This document shows positions 42,731-52,490 of a stretch of 64,000 nucleotides of DNA, piece by piece; position 1 is the stretch's first letter, and the number at the start of each line of letters is the position of its first letter. The DNA is from an uncultured Pseudoruegeria sp. (GTDB lineage: Bacteria > Pseudomonadota > Alphaproteobacteria > Rhodobacterales > Rhodobacteraceae): contig CANMJD010000002.1 of the NCBI GenBank assembly GCA_947498155.1, positions 186,001-250,000 of the forward strand, in the 5' to 3' direction. The notes beneath the pieces are model-generated. The model searched no databases. It saw only the letters and a program-made list of their open reading frames with translations, and was not told the origin of the DNA. The position numbers and the translations under genes were made by a program.

Positions 42731-44221
42731 CTAAAAGGCGAGCGTACCGGTGATAGCACGACGCCAAGCGGCATATTTTTGGTCGCGTGTGTCCGCAGGC
42801 ATCTGTGGCGTGAACCGGTGTTCCAGCGCCCAGGATTGCGCAAAACCTTCCCTGTCCGGATAGAGGCCTGCCTGCATCCCTGCTACCCAAGCAACCCCGA
42901 GGGCGGTGGTTTCCAGTATCGTCGGGCGATCGACGGTTGCGTCTAGAATATCGGACAGAAACTGCATCGACCAATCGCTTGCCGTCATGCCGCCATCGAC
43001 GCGCAGCACCTGCCCCAGATTGGCGTCTTCCGCATCCGCGCGCATCGCTTCCAGCAGATCGCGGGTCTGATAGCCCACACTTTCCAGTGCCGCACGGGCA
43101 AATTCTGCCGGACCGGTGTTGCGGGTCATGCCAAAAATGGCACCGCGACAATCGGCATTCCAATAGGGGGCCCCCAATCCGGTAAAGGCGGGCACAAGGA
43201 TCACTTCTTGCTGATCATCGGCGCGTTCCGCCAGTGCGGCGGTTTCCTTTGCCTGTTCGATGATCTGAATGCCGTCGCGCAGCCATTGCACCGCTGCGCC
43301 CGCCACAAAGATAGAGCCTTCCAGCGCATAGGTGGTTTTACCGCCGAACTGATAGGCAATGGTGCCCAGCATCCGGTGGCGGCTTTCGATGATTGTGTCT
43401 CCGGTGTTCAGCAGCGCAAAGCACCCCGTCCCATAGGTGGATTTCATCATTCCGGGCTCAAAGCAGGCCTGACCGATGGTGGCGGCCTGTTGATCACCGG
43501 CAACCCCGCGGATCGGCACCGACGCCCCCAGTACATCCGGTGTCGTTTCGCCGAAATCGCCATCACAATCGCGCACATCGGGCAGCATCTTCAGCGGAAT
43601 GTCCAACAGCGTGCAAATATCCGTGTCCCACATGCCGGTGCGGATATTATATAGCATGGTCCGCGCGGCATTTGTGGCGTCACTGGCGTGAACCGCGCCT
43701 CCGGTGAGCTTCCAGATCAGAAAGCAGTCAACGGTCCCAAAGAGCAAGTCTCCGGCTTCGGCTTTTGCCCGCGCGCCGTCGACGTTCTCCAGAATCCAGC
43801 GCAGCTTGGTGGCCGAGAAATACGGATCCAGCAGCAGGCCTGTTTTCTCTGTGATCATCGGCTCGTGACCGGCGTCTTTCAGGGATTGGCAATAAGCGCT
43901 GGTGCGGCGGTCCTGCCAGACGATGGCGTTATATACGGCCTCACCGGTGGTTTTATCCCACACCACCGTTGTTTCACGCTGGTTGGTGATGCCGATGGCA
44001 GGAATGTCGCTGGCGCTTGCCCCCTGTTTTTTCAAGACCTCGCGACTGGTGCGCAGCACCGTTTGCCAAAGGTCATTGGGATTATGTTCGACCCAACCAG
44101 AGTCGGGGAAATGCTGGTCGAATTCTTCCTGCGCGGTGGCCGCAATCTTCATCGCCGGATCAAACAGGATCGCCCGAGAGGACGTGGTCCCCTGATCAAT
44201 TGCCAGAATATAGGTCATCAT
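42731..44221 (-). CDS. glpK: Glycerol kinase, 496 aa
   Basis: FGGY-family ATP-dependent kinase forming glycerol 3-phosphate. N-terminal phosphate motif [13 protein letters not shown], '[14 protein letters not shown]', '[18 protein letters not shown]' and C-terminal '[19 protein letters not shown]'. Length is typical. A purine-rich GGGGGGA lies just before the ATGATG start. Separated by 49 bp from glpD on the same strand. Confidence 0.96.
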   Translation of the reverse strand: MMTYILAIDQGTTSSRAILFDPAMKIAATAQEEFDQHFPDSGWVEHNPNDLWQTVLRTSREVLKKQGASASDIPAIGITNQRETTVVWDKTTGEAVYNAIVWQDRRTSAYCQSLKDAGHEPMITEKTGLLLDPYFSATKLRWILENVDGARAKAEAGDLLFGTVDCFLIWKLTGGAVHASDATNAARTMLYNIRTGMWDTDICTLLDIPLKMLPDVRDCDGDFGETTPDVLGASVPIRGVAGDQQAATIGQACFEPGMMKSTYGTGCFALLNTGDTIIESRHRMLGTIAYQFGGKTTYALEGSIFVAGAAVQWLRDGIQIIEQAKETAALAERADDQQEVILVPAFTGLGAPYWNADCRGAIFGMTRNTGPAEFARAALESVGYQTRDLLEAMRADAEDANLGQVLRVDGGMTASDWSMQFLSDILDATVDRPTILETTALGVAWVAGMQAGLYPDREGFAQSWALEHRFTPQMPADTRDQKYAAWRRAITGTLAF

Positions 44222-44270
44222 TCCCCCCTTGAATGGTTCTTGGTATTACCTGCGCAGATGTGCAGGAAGA

Positions 44271-45842
44271 TCAAGTCTGTGCCGCCCGCGTTTCGCGAAT
44301 CCAGCTTTCAATACGCGCGACCTGTTCTTCGTTCAGCCGCAGGCCCAGTTTGCCCCGCCGCCAGAGCGCATCCTCTGCACAGCGTATATATTCTTTATCA
44401 AGCAGCCAGTGTAATTCGGCCTCGCACAGCGTTGCGCCAAAGTCCTTGCCCAGATCGGCCTCTGTCGTGGCATCGCCAAAAATAATACGGGTGTCGGTGC
44501 CATAGGCGCGGATCATCCGGCGCGCCCAGGCGTCGGTCAGGAAGGGATAGCTCTGCATCAGATCGCCATGCAGTTTGGGCAAATCCTGCACGGCAAAATC
44601 TCCGCCCGGCAATGCCACACCGGCGGTCCATTTGCCTTTGTCATTGTCCAGCAAAGGTGCGAGCTTTTCCAGCGCTGCTTCTGCCAGTTTGCGGTACGTT
44701 GTGATCTTGCCGCCAAAGACATTCAGCAGGGGAGCGCCGGAGGCTTTATCCAGCGAAAGCACGTATTCGCGGGTCGCGGCGGTAGCGCTGCTGGCACCGT
44801 CATCATAAAGAGGCCGCACGCCGGAATACGTCCAGATGATTTGATCACGGGTGACCGGGGTTTTGAAATACTGGCTGGCAAAGGTACAGAGGTAATCCTG
44901 TTCAGCCTCGGTACAGACCGGTTTGGCATCTACGTCACTGTGGTCGGCATCTGTGGTGCCAATCAGGGTGAAGTCGTCCTCATAGGGAATGGCAAAGATG
45001 ATCCGCCCGTCTTCGCCCTGAAAGAAATAGCAGCGGTCATGATCATAGAGCTTTGGCACAACGATGTGGCTGCCGCGTACAAGCCGGATGCTTTCGCCGG
45101 TGTTGCGGCGCAGTTTGCCGGTCATAATGTCCTCGACCCAAGGGCCGCCCGCATTCACAATGGCACGGCTGCGGTATTCTTTTTGCTGGCCGGTGTCGGT
45201 ATCCTGAACCGTGATCCGCCAGAGATCACCTTCGCGTTCTGCGCCAATCAGGCGGGTGCGGGTCAGAATATCTGCGCCGCGCGCTTCAGCGTCGCGAGCG
45301 TTCAGGACAACAAGCCGCGCATCCTGCACCCAGCAATCCGAATACTCCCAAGCCTTTTCAAAGCGGTCTTCGATGGGTGCGCCCGCCGGATCTGATGTTA
45401 GATCAAGGGTTTTGGTCGCGGGCAGAATTTTGCGCCCGCCCATGGTGTCATACATAAAAAGCCCAAGACGGATCAGCCATTGTGGCCGCCGCCCCTTCAT
45501 CCACGGCATGATCGTGGACAGTAGTTTTGAGGTCGGGGTTTCGCTTTCAAACCGCATGTCGGCGGAATAGGGCAGCACAAAGCGCATGGGCCAGGAAATA
45601 TGCGGCATTGCCGACAGCAGGACTTCACGTTCGATCAGGGCTTCGCGCACCAGACGGAATTCAAAGAACTCCAGATAGCGCAGGCCGCCGTGAAACAATT
45701 TAGTCGAGGCCGACGAGGTCGCCGAGGCCAAATCGTTCATCTCCACCAGACGGACGGATAACCCGCGCCCCGCTGCATCACGCGCGATGCCACAGCCGTT
45801 GATGCCTCCGCCGATGATGAAAAGATCAGTTACATCGTCCAT
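44271..45842 (-). CDS. glpD: Aerobic glycerol-3-phosphate dehydrogenase, 523 aa
   Basis: FAD-dependent membrane-associated enzyme oxidising glycerol 3-phosphate to dihydroxyacetone phosphate. FAD-binding motif DLFIIGGGINGCGIARDAAG, then 'ATSSASTKLFHGGLRYLE', 'RAIVNAGGPWVEDIM', 'GTTDADHSDVDAKPVCTEAE' and the C-terminal helical domain. ATG 45842 is preferred to TTG 45863 because AGGAA lies seven bases upstream. With glpK it completes glycerol use; no glpR or uptake gene is in the window. Confidence 0.94.
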   Translation of the reverse strand: MDDVTDLFIIGGGINGCGIARDAAGRGLSVRLVEMNDLASATSSASTKLFHGGLRYLEFFEFRLVREALIEREVLLSAMPHISWPMRFVLPYSADMRFESETPTSKLLSTIMPWMKGRRPQWLIRLGLFMYDTMGGRKILPATKTLDLTSDPAGAPIEDRFEKAWEYSDCWVQDARLVVLNARDAEARGADILTRTRLIGAEREGDLWRITVQDTDTGQQKEYRSRAIVNAGGPWVEDIMTGKLRRNTGESIRLVRGSHIVVPKLYDHDRCYFFQGEDGRIIFAIPYEDDFTLIGTTDADHSDVDAKPVCTEAEQDYLCTFASQYFKTPVTRDQIIWTYSGVRPLYDDGASSATAATREYVLSLDKASGAPLLNVFGGKITTYRKLAEAALEKLAPLLDNDKGKWTAGVALPGGDFAVQDLPKLHGDLMQSYPFLTDAWARRMIRAYGTDTRIIFGDATTEADLGKDFGATLCEAELHWLLDKEYIRCAEDALWRRGKLGLRLNEEQVARIESWIRETRAAQT

Positions 45843-45887
45843 CCCGTGATTCCTCGCGCCCAAATTGTTCTTTGTGGGCTATAACCT

Positions 45888-45942
45888 GTTCGCATTCATC
45901 CGTAAACGAACAAGTATCATCAATTTCGAACATTTCCGAACC
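45888..45942 (-). promoter_or_regulatory. Candidate GlpR-type operator region upstream of glpD
   Basis: Repeated TTCG/CGAA half-sites in the 112-bp gap: GTTCGCATTC, AACGAACAA, TTTCGAACA and TTCCGAAC. DeoR-family GlpR operators are built from TTCG/CGAA-like repeats. Suggestive only. Confidence 0.35.
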
Positions 45943-45954
45943 AAGGCGAAGCTT

Positions 45955-47274
45955 TCAGAGGGATTTGCTAAAGGCGATCGTCAGTTTCCCGATGATTTCA
46001 TCAATGTGGCTGTCGTCGATAATAAAGGGCGGGGCCAGAAGCACATGATCCCCGCGAACCCCGTCAATGGTGCCGCCCATGGGATAGCAGACTAAGCCTG
46101 CTTCAAAGGCGGCGGCTTTCAGTTTCTTGTTGATGCCTTTGGCCGGATCAAAGGGGGCTCTGCTGCTGCGGTCCTCAACAATTTCAAGCCCGCGAAATAG
46201 CCCGCGCCCGCGAATGTCGCCGATATGGGGGTGCTGGCCGAAAGCGGCGTGCAGCTCTCTGTCCAGTGTTTCGCCCATGGATTTAGACCGCGCCACCAAG
46301 CCGCCGTCGGTTAGTTTGCTGACTACCTGCAAAGCCGCCGCGCAGGCGACGGGGTGGCCCATATAGGTATGACCGTGCTGGAAAAAGCCCGAGCCGTCGC
46401 GGATCGCTGCATAAATCTTGGCAGAGCACATCATTGCCCCGATGGGTTGATAGCCCGCCCCCAAACCTTTGGCGATGGCGGTGATATCCGGTGCGACCTC
46501 ATCCTGTTCACAGGCAAAAAACGTACCCGTGCGCCCCATACCGCACATGACCTCATCCAGAATAAGAAGAACCCCATGCTGATCGCAGATGTCGCGGATA
46601 CGTTTGAAATACCCTTCGACCGGCGGCACGGCACCGGCGGTCGCCCCGACGACGGGCTCTGCGACAAAGGCCATCACGGTTTCGGGGCCAAGCCGCTGAA
46701 TCTCGGTTTCAAGCTCATTGGCCATGCGTTGCCCGTATTCATGGGCGGATTCACCCGCTGTTTGCCCACGATAGGCATAACAGGGAGAGATATGCGTGGT
46801 GTTGATCATCAATGGCGCAAAGGGCTCGCGTCGCCACATATTGCCGCCGGTTGCCAGCGCGCCGAGTGTATTGCCGTGATAGCTTTGGCGGCGGGCAATG
46901 ATGTTCACGCGCTTTGGTTGGTCGATTTCCAGATAGTATTGCCGCGCCAGTTTTAGCGCTGCTTCCATCGCTTCAGAACCGCCGGAGACAAGATACACAT
47001 GGTCGATTCCCTCGGGCGCATGGGCGGCGAGTTTATCGGCTAGGGCTTCGGCGGGCTCGGAGGTGAAAAAGCCCGTATGGGCAAAAGCCACGCGGTCCAG
47101 CTGTGTCTTGATCGCTGCTGTGACATCCGGATCAGAATGCCCAAGGCAAGAGACCGCCGCCCCACCAGAGCCGTCAAAGTAGCGTTTGCCCGAATCATCG
47201 ATCAGATAGACCCCCTCTCCATGAGAGATGGTCGGCAGGTTGGATTTCGTATGGCGGCCAAAAACATGAGACAT
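45955..47274 (-). CDS. Class III (omega-amino acid type) PLP aminotransferase, 439 aa
   Basis: Fold-type I aminotransferase. PLP motifs: 'YLVSGGSEAMEAALKLARQ', 'LLILDEVMCGMGRTGTFF' (Asp binds the pyridine N) and the Schiff-base Lys in 'AIAKGLGAGYQPIGAMM'. Donors in this class include beta-alanine, taurine, putrescine and other omega-amines; I cannot choose among them. It is divergent from the RpiR-type regulator with a perfect palindrome between them. With the TAXI transporter further right it may form an uptake-and-use unit for an amine. Confidence 0.88.
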   Translation of the reverse strand: MSHVFGRHTKSNLPTISHGEGVYLIDDSGKRYFDGSGGAAVSCLGHSDPDVTAAIKTQLDRVAFAHTGFFTSEPAEALADKLAAHAPEGIDHVYLVSGGSEAMEAALKLARQYYLEIDQPKRVNIIARRQSYHGNTLGALATGGNMWRREPFAPLMINTTHISPCYAYRGQTAGESAHEYGQRMANELETEIQRLGPETVMAFVAEPVVGATAGAVPPVEGYFKRIRDICDQHGVLLILDEVMCGMGRTGTFFACEQDEVAPDITAIAKGLGAGYQPIGAMMCSAKIYAAIRDGSGFFQHGHTYMGHPVACAAALQVVSKLTDGGLVARSKSMGETLDRELHAAFGQHPHIGDIRGRGLFRGLEIVEDRSSRAPFDPAKGINKKLKAAAFEAGLVCYPMGGTIDGVRGDHVLLAPPFIIDDSHIDEIIGKLTIAFSKSL

Positions 47275-47329
47275 TTCAGATTCCTAATCAAAGTGCGCCC
47301 AAAAATAGCGGGATGTCTGCCCTAACGTT

Positions 47330-47345
47330 TGAAACATATGTTTCA
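47330..47345. promoter_or_regulatory. Perfect 16-bp palindrome TGAAACATATGTTTCA, operator candidate
   Basis: Lies in the 136-bp divergent region between the aminotransferase and the RpiR-type regulator, 55 bp from one start and 65 bp from the other. The GAAAC-N-GTTTC form is typical of a dimeric helix-turn-helix site. Probably the autoregulatory operator. Confidence 0.65.
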
Positions 47346-47410
47346 GATGTTGACAATGAATAAAACATTTGGAACTTTCAACGTCGATTATCCGGAGAAA
47401 GATTTTCGTA

Positions 47411-48271
47411 ATGTCACTGGAACAAGCCATAGCTGCGCAATACAGCGGGCTCAGTCAAAAGCTGCAGGTAGCAGCGGATTACGTGGTGGCGAATCCGCTT
47501 GATGTCGCTACGCGCAGTTTGCGGTCGATTTCGCAATCTTCCGGCGTGTCGCCTGCGACCTTCTCTCGTTTGTCACGGGCTTTGGGGTTTGAAACCTACG
47601 AGGCCATGCGGGAAATGTCGCGCAATGCGGTGGGGCGTTCTTATGCGAGCTTTTCGGAAAAGGCCGGTCGGCTGGTGGCGGATGCGGACAATAGCAATCA
47701 GCCACCGTTTCTGAACCGACAGACCGACGCCTGTATTAGCAATATCGCTGCTCTGCCTGAGCTAATCGATGGCGATAGACTCTCTGAGGCGGTCGAGGTG
47801 CTGTATCACGCTCGCAATGTGGTGGTTTACGGGGCTTTCGGATCTACCGGTATTATCGAATATCTGTCCTATATGGCCAATTTTATAAATGCCAACTGGA
47901 GCATGGCCGGACGTATGGGGGCCTCTGTCAGCAGTACGCTGGCGCATCTAGGGGCAGAGGATGTGGTGATCATCGTCACCAAGCCTCCCTTTGCCAAACG
48001 CGCGATTCGCACCGCCGAGATTGCCCGCGAACAAGGGGCTTATGTTATTGTTATTACCGACACTCATACGTGCCCGGCCGTCAAATATGCGTCAAACACC
48101 TTCATAATTCCCACTGACAGTCCGCAATTTTTTTCATCTTATGCAGCGACACTTGTTTTAATTGAAACGATGATTGGCATGCTTGTGACGCGCGCCGGCC
48201 CGCAGGCCGAAGCCCGTATTCGGGAAATAGAACAAAAAAACCGGCGGCTTGAAGATTTCATTGACCGCTAG
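47411..48271 (+). CDS. MurR/RpiR-family transcriptional regulator (HTH plus SIS domain), 286 aa
   Basis: N-terminal RpiR-type helix-turn-helix, residues about 1-80 (VAADYVVANPLDVATRSL, SQSSGVSPATFSRLSRALGF). C-terminal SIS phosphosugar-type domain, residues about 110-270 (ARNVVVYGAFGSTGIIEYLS, AHLGAEDVVIIVTKPPFAK). ATG 47411 is preferred over a TTG at 47369, which lies outside the usual domain start. It is divergent from the aminotransferase and upstream of the TAXI transporter. Some family members regulate amine rather than sugar use. Confidence 0.88.
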   Translation: MSLEQAIAAQYSGLSQKLQVAADYVVANPLDVATRSLRSISQSSGVSPATFSRLSRALGFETYEAMREMSRNAVGRSYASFSEKAGRLVADADNSNQPPFLNRQTDACISNIAALPELIDGDRLSEAVEVLYHARNVVVYGAFGSTGIIEYLSYMANFINANWSMAGRMGASVSSTLAHLGAEDVVIIVTKPPFAKRAIRTAEIAREQGAYVIVITDTHTCPAVKYASNTFIIPTDSPQFFSSYAATLVLIETMIGMLVTRAGPQAEARIREIEQKNRRLEDFIDR

Positions 48272-48313
48272 AACGAACGACAAACAACAGAACTACATCA
48301 ATAAGGGAGAATT

Positions 48314-49285
48314 ATGATGTTTTCGAAACTGAAACTTACGGTTGCTGCCACAGCGATTGGCATGTTGGCCGCGCCTGCTGCCTATGCAGAAGAGTTTATC
48401 ACAATCGGCACCGGTGGCGTGACCGGTGTGTATTATCCAACCGGCGGCGCGATCTGCCGTCTGGTGAACAAAGGCCGCAAAGAGCATGGCATCCGCTGTT
48501 CCGTCGAATCCACTGGCGGGTCTGTTTACAACATCAACACCATTCGCGAAGGCGAGCTGGAGTTCGGTGTTGCGCAGTCCGACTGGCAGTACCACGCCTA
48601 TAACGGCACGTCCAAATTCTCCGAGCAAGGTCCGTTCTCCGACTTGCGTGCGGTCTTCTCTGTGCATCCGGAGCCCTTTACCGTTGTGGCCCGTGCAGAT
48701 TCTGGCATCGAATCCTTTAAGGATCTGGCTGGTAAGCGTGTAAACATCGGGAACCCCGGTTCTGGTCAACGCGGCACGATGGAAGTTGTCATGCAAGCTA
48801 TGGGCTGGGACAACTCCACCTTCCAACTGGCAACAGAGCTGAAAGCGGCAGAACAATCCGCAGCGCTTTGCGACAACCAGATCGACGCGATGGTCTATAC
48901 CGTTGGTCACCCGTCCGGGTCCATCCAAGAAGCCACAACAGCCTGTGATTCCGTATTGGTTTCTGTTGAAGGTGACGAAATCAAAGAACTGGTTGACGCA
49001 AATTCCTACTACCGGAATGCAACAATTGTCGGCGGCGTCTATCGCGGCAACCCTGATGATGTGAACACCTTTGGTGTCGGCGCGACCTTTGTGACCTCTT
49101 CGGCTGTATCGGATGACGCGGTTTATGCGGTTGTGTCTTCGGTTTTTGATAACTTTGATGATTTCAAAAAGCTGCATCCTGCCTTTGCCCATCTGGAGCC
49201 AGAGGAAATGGCGACAGCCGGTCTTTCTGCACCGCTGCACCCCGGTGCTGCGAAATATTACAAAGAAAAAGGCTGGATCGAGTAA
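48314..49285 (+). CDS. TAXI-family TRAP solute-binding protein, 323 aa
   Basis: Sec signal peptide (LTVAATAIGMLAAPAAYA). Mature protein starts EEFITIGTGGVTGVYYPTGG, the TAXI-family hallmark 'GTGGxTGxYYPxGG', followed by 'GIRCSVESTGGSVYNINTIR'. TAXI proteins bind small ligands for TRAP-T permeases. A hairpin (49305-49330) separates it from the permease gene, favouring more binding protein than permease. Start is ATG ATG after AAGGGAGA. Ligand unknown; the aminotransferase next door suggests an amine or amino acid (inference). Confidence 0.9.
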   Translation: MMFSKLKLTVAATAIGMLAAPAAYAEEFITIGTGGVTGVYYPTGGAICRLVNKGRKEHGIRCSVESTGGSVYNINTIREGELEFGVAQSDWQYHAYNGTSKFSEQGPFSDLRAVFSVHPEPFTVVARADSGIESFKDLAGKRVNIGNPGSGQRGTMEVVMQAMGWDNSTFQLATELKAAEQSAALCDNQIDAMVYTVGHPSGSIQEATTACDSVLVSVEGDEIKELVDANSYYRNATIVGGVYRGNPDDVNTFGVGATFVTSSAVSDDAVYAVVSSVFDNFDDFKKLHPAFAHLEPEEMATAGLSAPLHPGAAKYYKEKGWIE

Positions 49286-49304
49286 TCGAAACGGCAATGA
49301 TCAG

Positions 49305-49330
49305 AAAAGAGCGGCATTTGTCGCTCTTTT
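49305..49330 (+). terminator. Attenuator-like hairpin between TAXI receptor and permease genes
   Basis: AAAAGAGCG (49305-49313), eight-base loop, CGCTCTTTT (49322-49330), perfect 9-bp stem ending in T-tract. It lies 19 bp after the receptor stop and about 100 bp before the permease start. Probably partial terminator that sets the ratio of the two proteins. Confidence 0.6.
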
Positions 49331-49429
49331 CGCCATTTTAGAACGTATAGACGCAATTCGCGTACCCCCAAGGGCGTAATCTCGGCGAGCAAAGATCGAG
49401 GCGCTTTTTACATCAGGGAGCATTGGGAC

Positions 49430-52039
49430 ATGTCTGACAAACCGCAAAGCGGTGGACCTCTTTCCGAAGAAGAACTTCAGGAACTGGTCGCAGCAACAGA
49501 TTCAGGGGCCCGCAACCCCGTCGGGCCCGTCGGCACGGCACTTGCGGTCATCGCCGTTATTTGGTCGGTTTTTCAAGTCACACTGGCGTCGCCCCTGGCA
49601 AATTATATCCTGCCCGGCGACGTTATTAACAACTCGCGCCAGATCCATCTGGCTTTTGCTATTTTTCTGGCCTTCATGGCCTATCCGGCGCTGAAATCCA
49701 GCCCGCGTGATTATATCCCGATTCAGGATTGGATCATGGCGATCTTGGGCGTTTTCACGGCTATGTACGGCTATATTTTCTATACCAAGATCGTGAATTC
49801 CGGCGGTCTGGCCGATGATGTGGATAAATGGTTCGCATTGCTGGGCCTGATCCTGCTGTTTGAGGCCGCACGCCGCGCTCTTGGGCCTGCAATGGCGATC
49901 ATCGCAACGATTTTCCTGCTCTATGTGTTTTTCGGTTCGTCCGAAATAGTCCCCGATGTGATCCGCTGGAAAGGCGCGTCGCTGAAAAAAGCCATGAGCC
50001 ATATGTGGATCACCTCCGAAGGTGTCTTTGGCATTGCGCTGGGCGTTTCAACGAAGTTTGTTTTCCTCTTTGTGCTGTTTGGGGCCTTGCTCGATAAAGC
50101 CGGTGCCGGGAACTACTTTATCAAAATGGCCTTTGGTGCTTTGGGCCACCTGAAGGGTGGACCGGCCAAAGCAGCTGTTGTTGGCTCGGCGGCGACTGGT
50201 CTGATTTCCGGTTCTTCGATCGCCAATGTGGTGACCACCGGAACATTCACGATCCCGCTGATGAAACGGGTGGGCTTTAGCTCTGAGCAGGCAGGTTCTG
50301 TTGAGGTTGCCTCATCGGTGAACGGTCAGATCATGCCACCGGTGATGGGCGCAGCGGCGTTTCTGATGGTGGAATATGTCGGCATTTCCTATGTCGAGGT
50401 GATCACCCACGCCTTCTTGCCTGCGATCATTTCCTATATCGCGCTGGTCTACATCGTTCATCTGGAAGCGATGAAGCGCAACATGCCGACCATCGGTAAT
50501 AAGGTCGTTTCCATGGGCCGGACCATCGGTGGCATGGCGGCATTTTTTGTGCTGTTTGCTGCGATCTGCTACGGTGTGCAATATCCGGTCAAAGCGGTTG
50601 TGGCGGTCGTTCCCGAAGGCGCAGGCTGGCTGTTGGCGGGTTTGGTCTTTGTGGCCTATGTCATCCTGCTTTGGCTGGCGGCAAGCGTTGATGATCTGGT
50701 GCCAGATGATCCAAACGCCGAAGTAGTAGAACTGCCAGATGTGGCCAAGATCTATAAATCCGGCCTGTATTATCTGCTGCCGATCATCGTTTTGGTCTAT
50801 TTCTTGATGATCGAACAAAAATCGCCGGGTCTGTCGGCCTTCTGGGCGACCACGCTATTGTTCGCAATTCTGCTGACACAGAAACCGCTTAAGGCAATGT
50901 TCCGCGGTGAAAGCGATGCCGCCAATAATTTCATGGCTGGTGTGCGGGATCTGGTTGACGGTCTGATTGATGGCGCACGCAACATGATTGGCATCGGTCT
51001 TGCAACGGCCACGGCTGGTGTGATCGTGGGCACTGTGACTCTGACCGGTATTGGTCAGGTGATGGCTGATCTGGTCGAATTCATCTCTGGCGGTAATCTG
51101 GTGGCAATGCTCTGCTGTGTCGCGGTTCTGTCGCTTGTGCTGGGGATGGGGTTGCCGACAACGGCGAACTACATCGTTGTCAGCTCTTTGATGGCCGGTG
51201 TGGTGGTTGAACTGGGTGCGCAATCGGGGCTGATTGTGCCGCTGATCGCGGTGCACCTCTTTGTGTTCTACTTCGGGATTATGGCGGATGTGACGCCGCC
51301 GGTGGGGCTCGCCAGTTTCGCCGCGGCAGCGGTGTCTGGTGGCGATGCGATCAAGACAGGCTTTATTGCCTTCTTCTATAGCCTGCGGACCGTGGCACTG
51401 CCGTTTGTGTTCATCTTTAACACCGATCTTCTGTTGATCGATGTGGGCTGGGCGCAGGGTATTCTGGTGTTCATTGTCGCCACTATTGCGATCCTTGTCT
51501 TTACGGCAGGTACCATGGGCTATTTCCTGACCAAATCGCGGATCTATGAAAGCATTGCGCTTGTGCTGATTGCTTTTGTCCTGTTCCGGCCTGATTTTGT
51601 CATGAACCGTATCCAGCCTCCGTTTGAAATGATCAACCCGACCGAACTGTCGCAATCTGTCGGTGCGGCTGCCGTAGGCGATGATATGCGTCTGGTGGTT
51701 TCGGGGCCTGACTTTGACACCGGGAATCCCAAGGATACCACCTTGGTTGCCACGATCGGGGACGAAGCCGACGGTGACGCGCGACTGGATGCATTGGGGC
51801 TGACGGTGATGGCCGAGGGCGATCAGTTGCTGATGGAAGAACCCTTCCCCGGCACGCCTTTCTTTGACCAGATGAGCGGTTATGATTTTTACGGGGATAC
51901 CCCTGTGACGATCACTTCTGTTCAGGCAAAAGCCGATCAGATGTTCAAGGAAATCATCTTTATTCCGGCCCTGTTGTTTCTGGGTCTGATCATGATGATG
52001 CAACGGGCCCGCATGCGCAAAGAAGGAGAGGTCACATGA
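49430..52039 (+). CDS. Fused TRAP transporter permease (4TM/12TM), 869 aa
   Basis: DctQ-like N-terminal helices (about residues 25-180), then a DctM-like core: 'VGSAATGLISGSSIANVVTT', 'GSVEVASSVNGQIMPPVMGA', and 'GMGLPTTANYIVVSSLMAGV' plus 'MADVTPPVGLASFAAAAVSG'. A C-terminal soluble domain of the DUF3394 type (about 715-860) follows. This is the standard TAXI partner. Overlaps the UspA gene by four bases (ATGA), so they are translated together. Confidence 0.92.
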   Translation: MSDKPQSGGPLSEEELQELVAATDSGARNPVGPVGTALAVIAVIWSVFQVTLASPLANYILPGDVINNSRQIHLAFAIFLAFMAYPALKSSPRDYIPIQDWIMAILGVFTAMYGYIFYTKIVNSGGLADDVDKWFALLGLILLFEAARRALGPAMAIIATIFLLYVFFGSSEIVPDVIRWKGASLKKAMSHMWITSEGVFGIALGVSTKFVFLFVLFGALLDKAGAGNYFIKMAFGALGHLKGGPAKAAVVGSAATGLISGSSIANVVTTGTFTIPLMKRVGFSSEQAGSVEVASSVNGQIMPPVMGAAAFLMVEYVGISYVEVITHAFLPAIISYIALVYIVHLEAMKRNMPTIGNKVVSMGRTIGGMAAFFVLFAAICYGVQYPVKAVVAVVPEGAGWLLAGLVFVAYVILLWLAASVDDLVPDDPNAEVVELPDVAKIYKSGLYYLLPIIVLVYFLMIEQKSPGLSAFWATTLLFAILLTQKPLKAMFRGESDAANNFMAGVRDLVDGLIDGARNMIGIGLATATAGVIVGTVTLTGIGQVMADLVEFISGGNLVAMLCCVAVLSLVLGMGLPTTANYIVVSSLMAGVVVELGAQSGLIVPLIAVHLFVFYFGIMADVTPPVGLASFAAAAVSGGDAIKTGFIAFFYSLRTVALPFVFIFNTDLLLIDVGWAQGILVFIVATIAILVFTAGTMGYFLTKSRIYESIALVLIAFVLFRPDFVMNRIQPPFEMINPTELSQSVGAAAVGDDMRLVVSGPDFDTGNPKDTTLVATIGDEADGDARLDALGLTVMAEGDQLLMEEPFPGTPFFDQMSGYDFYGDTPVTITSVQAKADQMFKEIIFIPALLFLGLIMMMQRARMRKEGEVT

Positions 52040-52470
52040 GCAACTCGATTTTAGTCGCTGTCGACATTAACCGTCCCGTTCAAGAAGCGCTGGTTCTGAA
52101 AGCGGCCGCCAAACTGGCCGCTGTGGATGGGGCAAGTTTGGATGTGATTACGGTTTTGCCGGATTACGGGTCCAGCTTTGTGGGTTCGTTCTTTGAACCG
52201 GATTTCCACGATAAGGCGGTGAATGCGGCGCAGGATGCGCTAAAGGCACTGGTATCCGAAACTTTGGGCGCCGCCACCGATGCGGAGGTGCGCCATCTGG
52301 TGACAAGCGGTAAGGCCTATGAGAAAATCCTTGATGCGGCCGAAAAAGCCGGGAGTGATTTGATTGTTATCGGTGCCCATGATCCGGATTTGCATGACTT
52401 TCTATTGGGGCCGAATGCCGCGCGGGTTGTGCGCCATGCCAAAGCCTCGGTCTATGTTGTGCGCAGCTGA
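52036..52470 (+). CDS. Universal stress protein (UspA family), 144 aa
   Basis: Rossmann-like UspA fold: 'ILVAVDINRPVQEALVLKAA', 'DLIVIGAHDPDLHDFLLGPN', 'RHAKASVYVVRS'. The ATP-binding motif normally reads G-x2-G-x9-G-S/T; here the Gly after the loop is retained in LLGPN but part of the motif differs (AHDPDL), so ATP binding is uncertain. AAGGAGAG precedes its ATG and it overlaps the permease. In Halomonas the UspA protein TeaD regulates a TRAP transporter with the same gene order, so a transporter-modulating role is likely. Confidence 0.88.
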   Translation: MSNSILVAVDINRPVQEALVLKAAAKLAAVDGASLDVITVLPDYGSSFVGSFFEPDFHDKAVNAAQDALKALVSETLGAATDAEVRHLVTSGKAYEKILDAAEKAGSDLIVIGAHDPDLHDFLLGPNAARVVRHAKASVYVVRS

Positions 52471-52490
52471 TAGCGGCCTCTAAAAAACGG

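Noticed and set aside
44568-45395. Plus-strand ORF of 275 codons opposite glpD
   Set aside because: Antisense shadow of glpD, whose FAD motif and length are clear.
48293-49297. Minus-strand ORF of 334 codons opposite the TAXI receptor
   Set aside because: Shadow of the TAXI gene, which has a signal peptide and family hallmarks.
50855-52003. Minus-strand ORF of 382 codons opposite the fused TRAP permease
   Set aside because: His/Gln/Arg-rich reverse reading of membrane helices; no family pattern.
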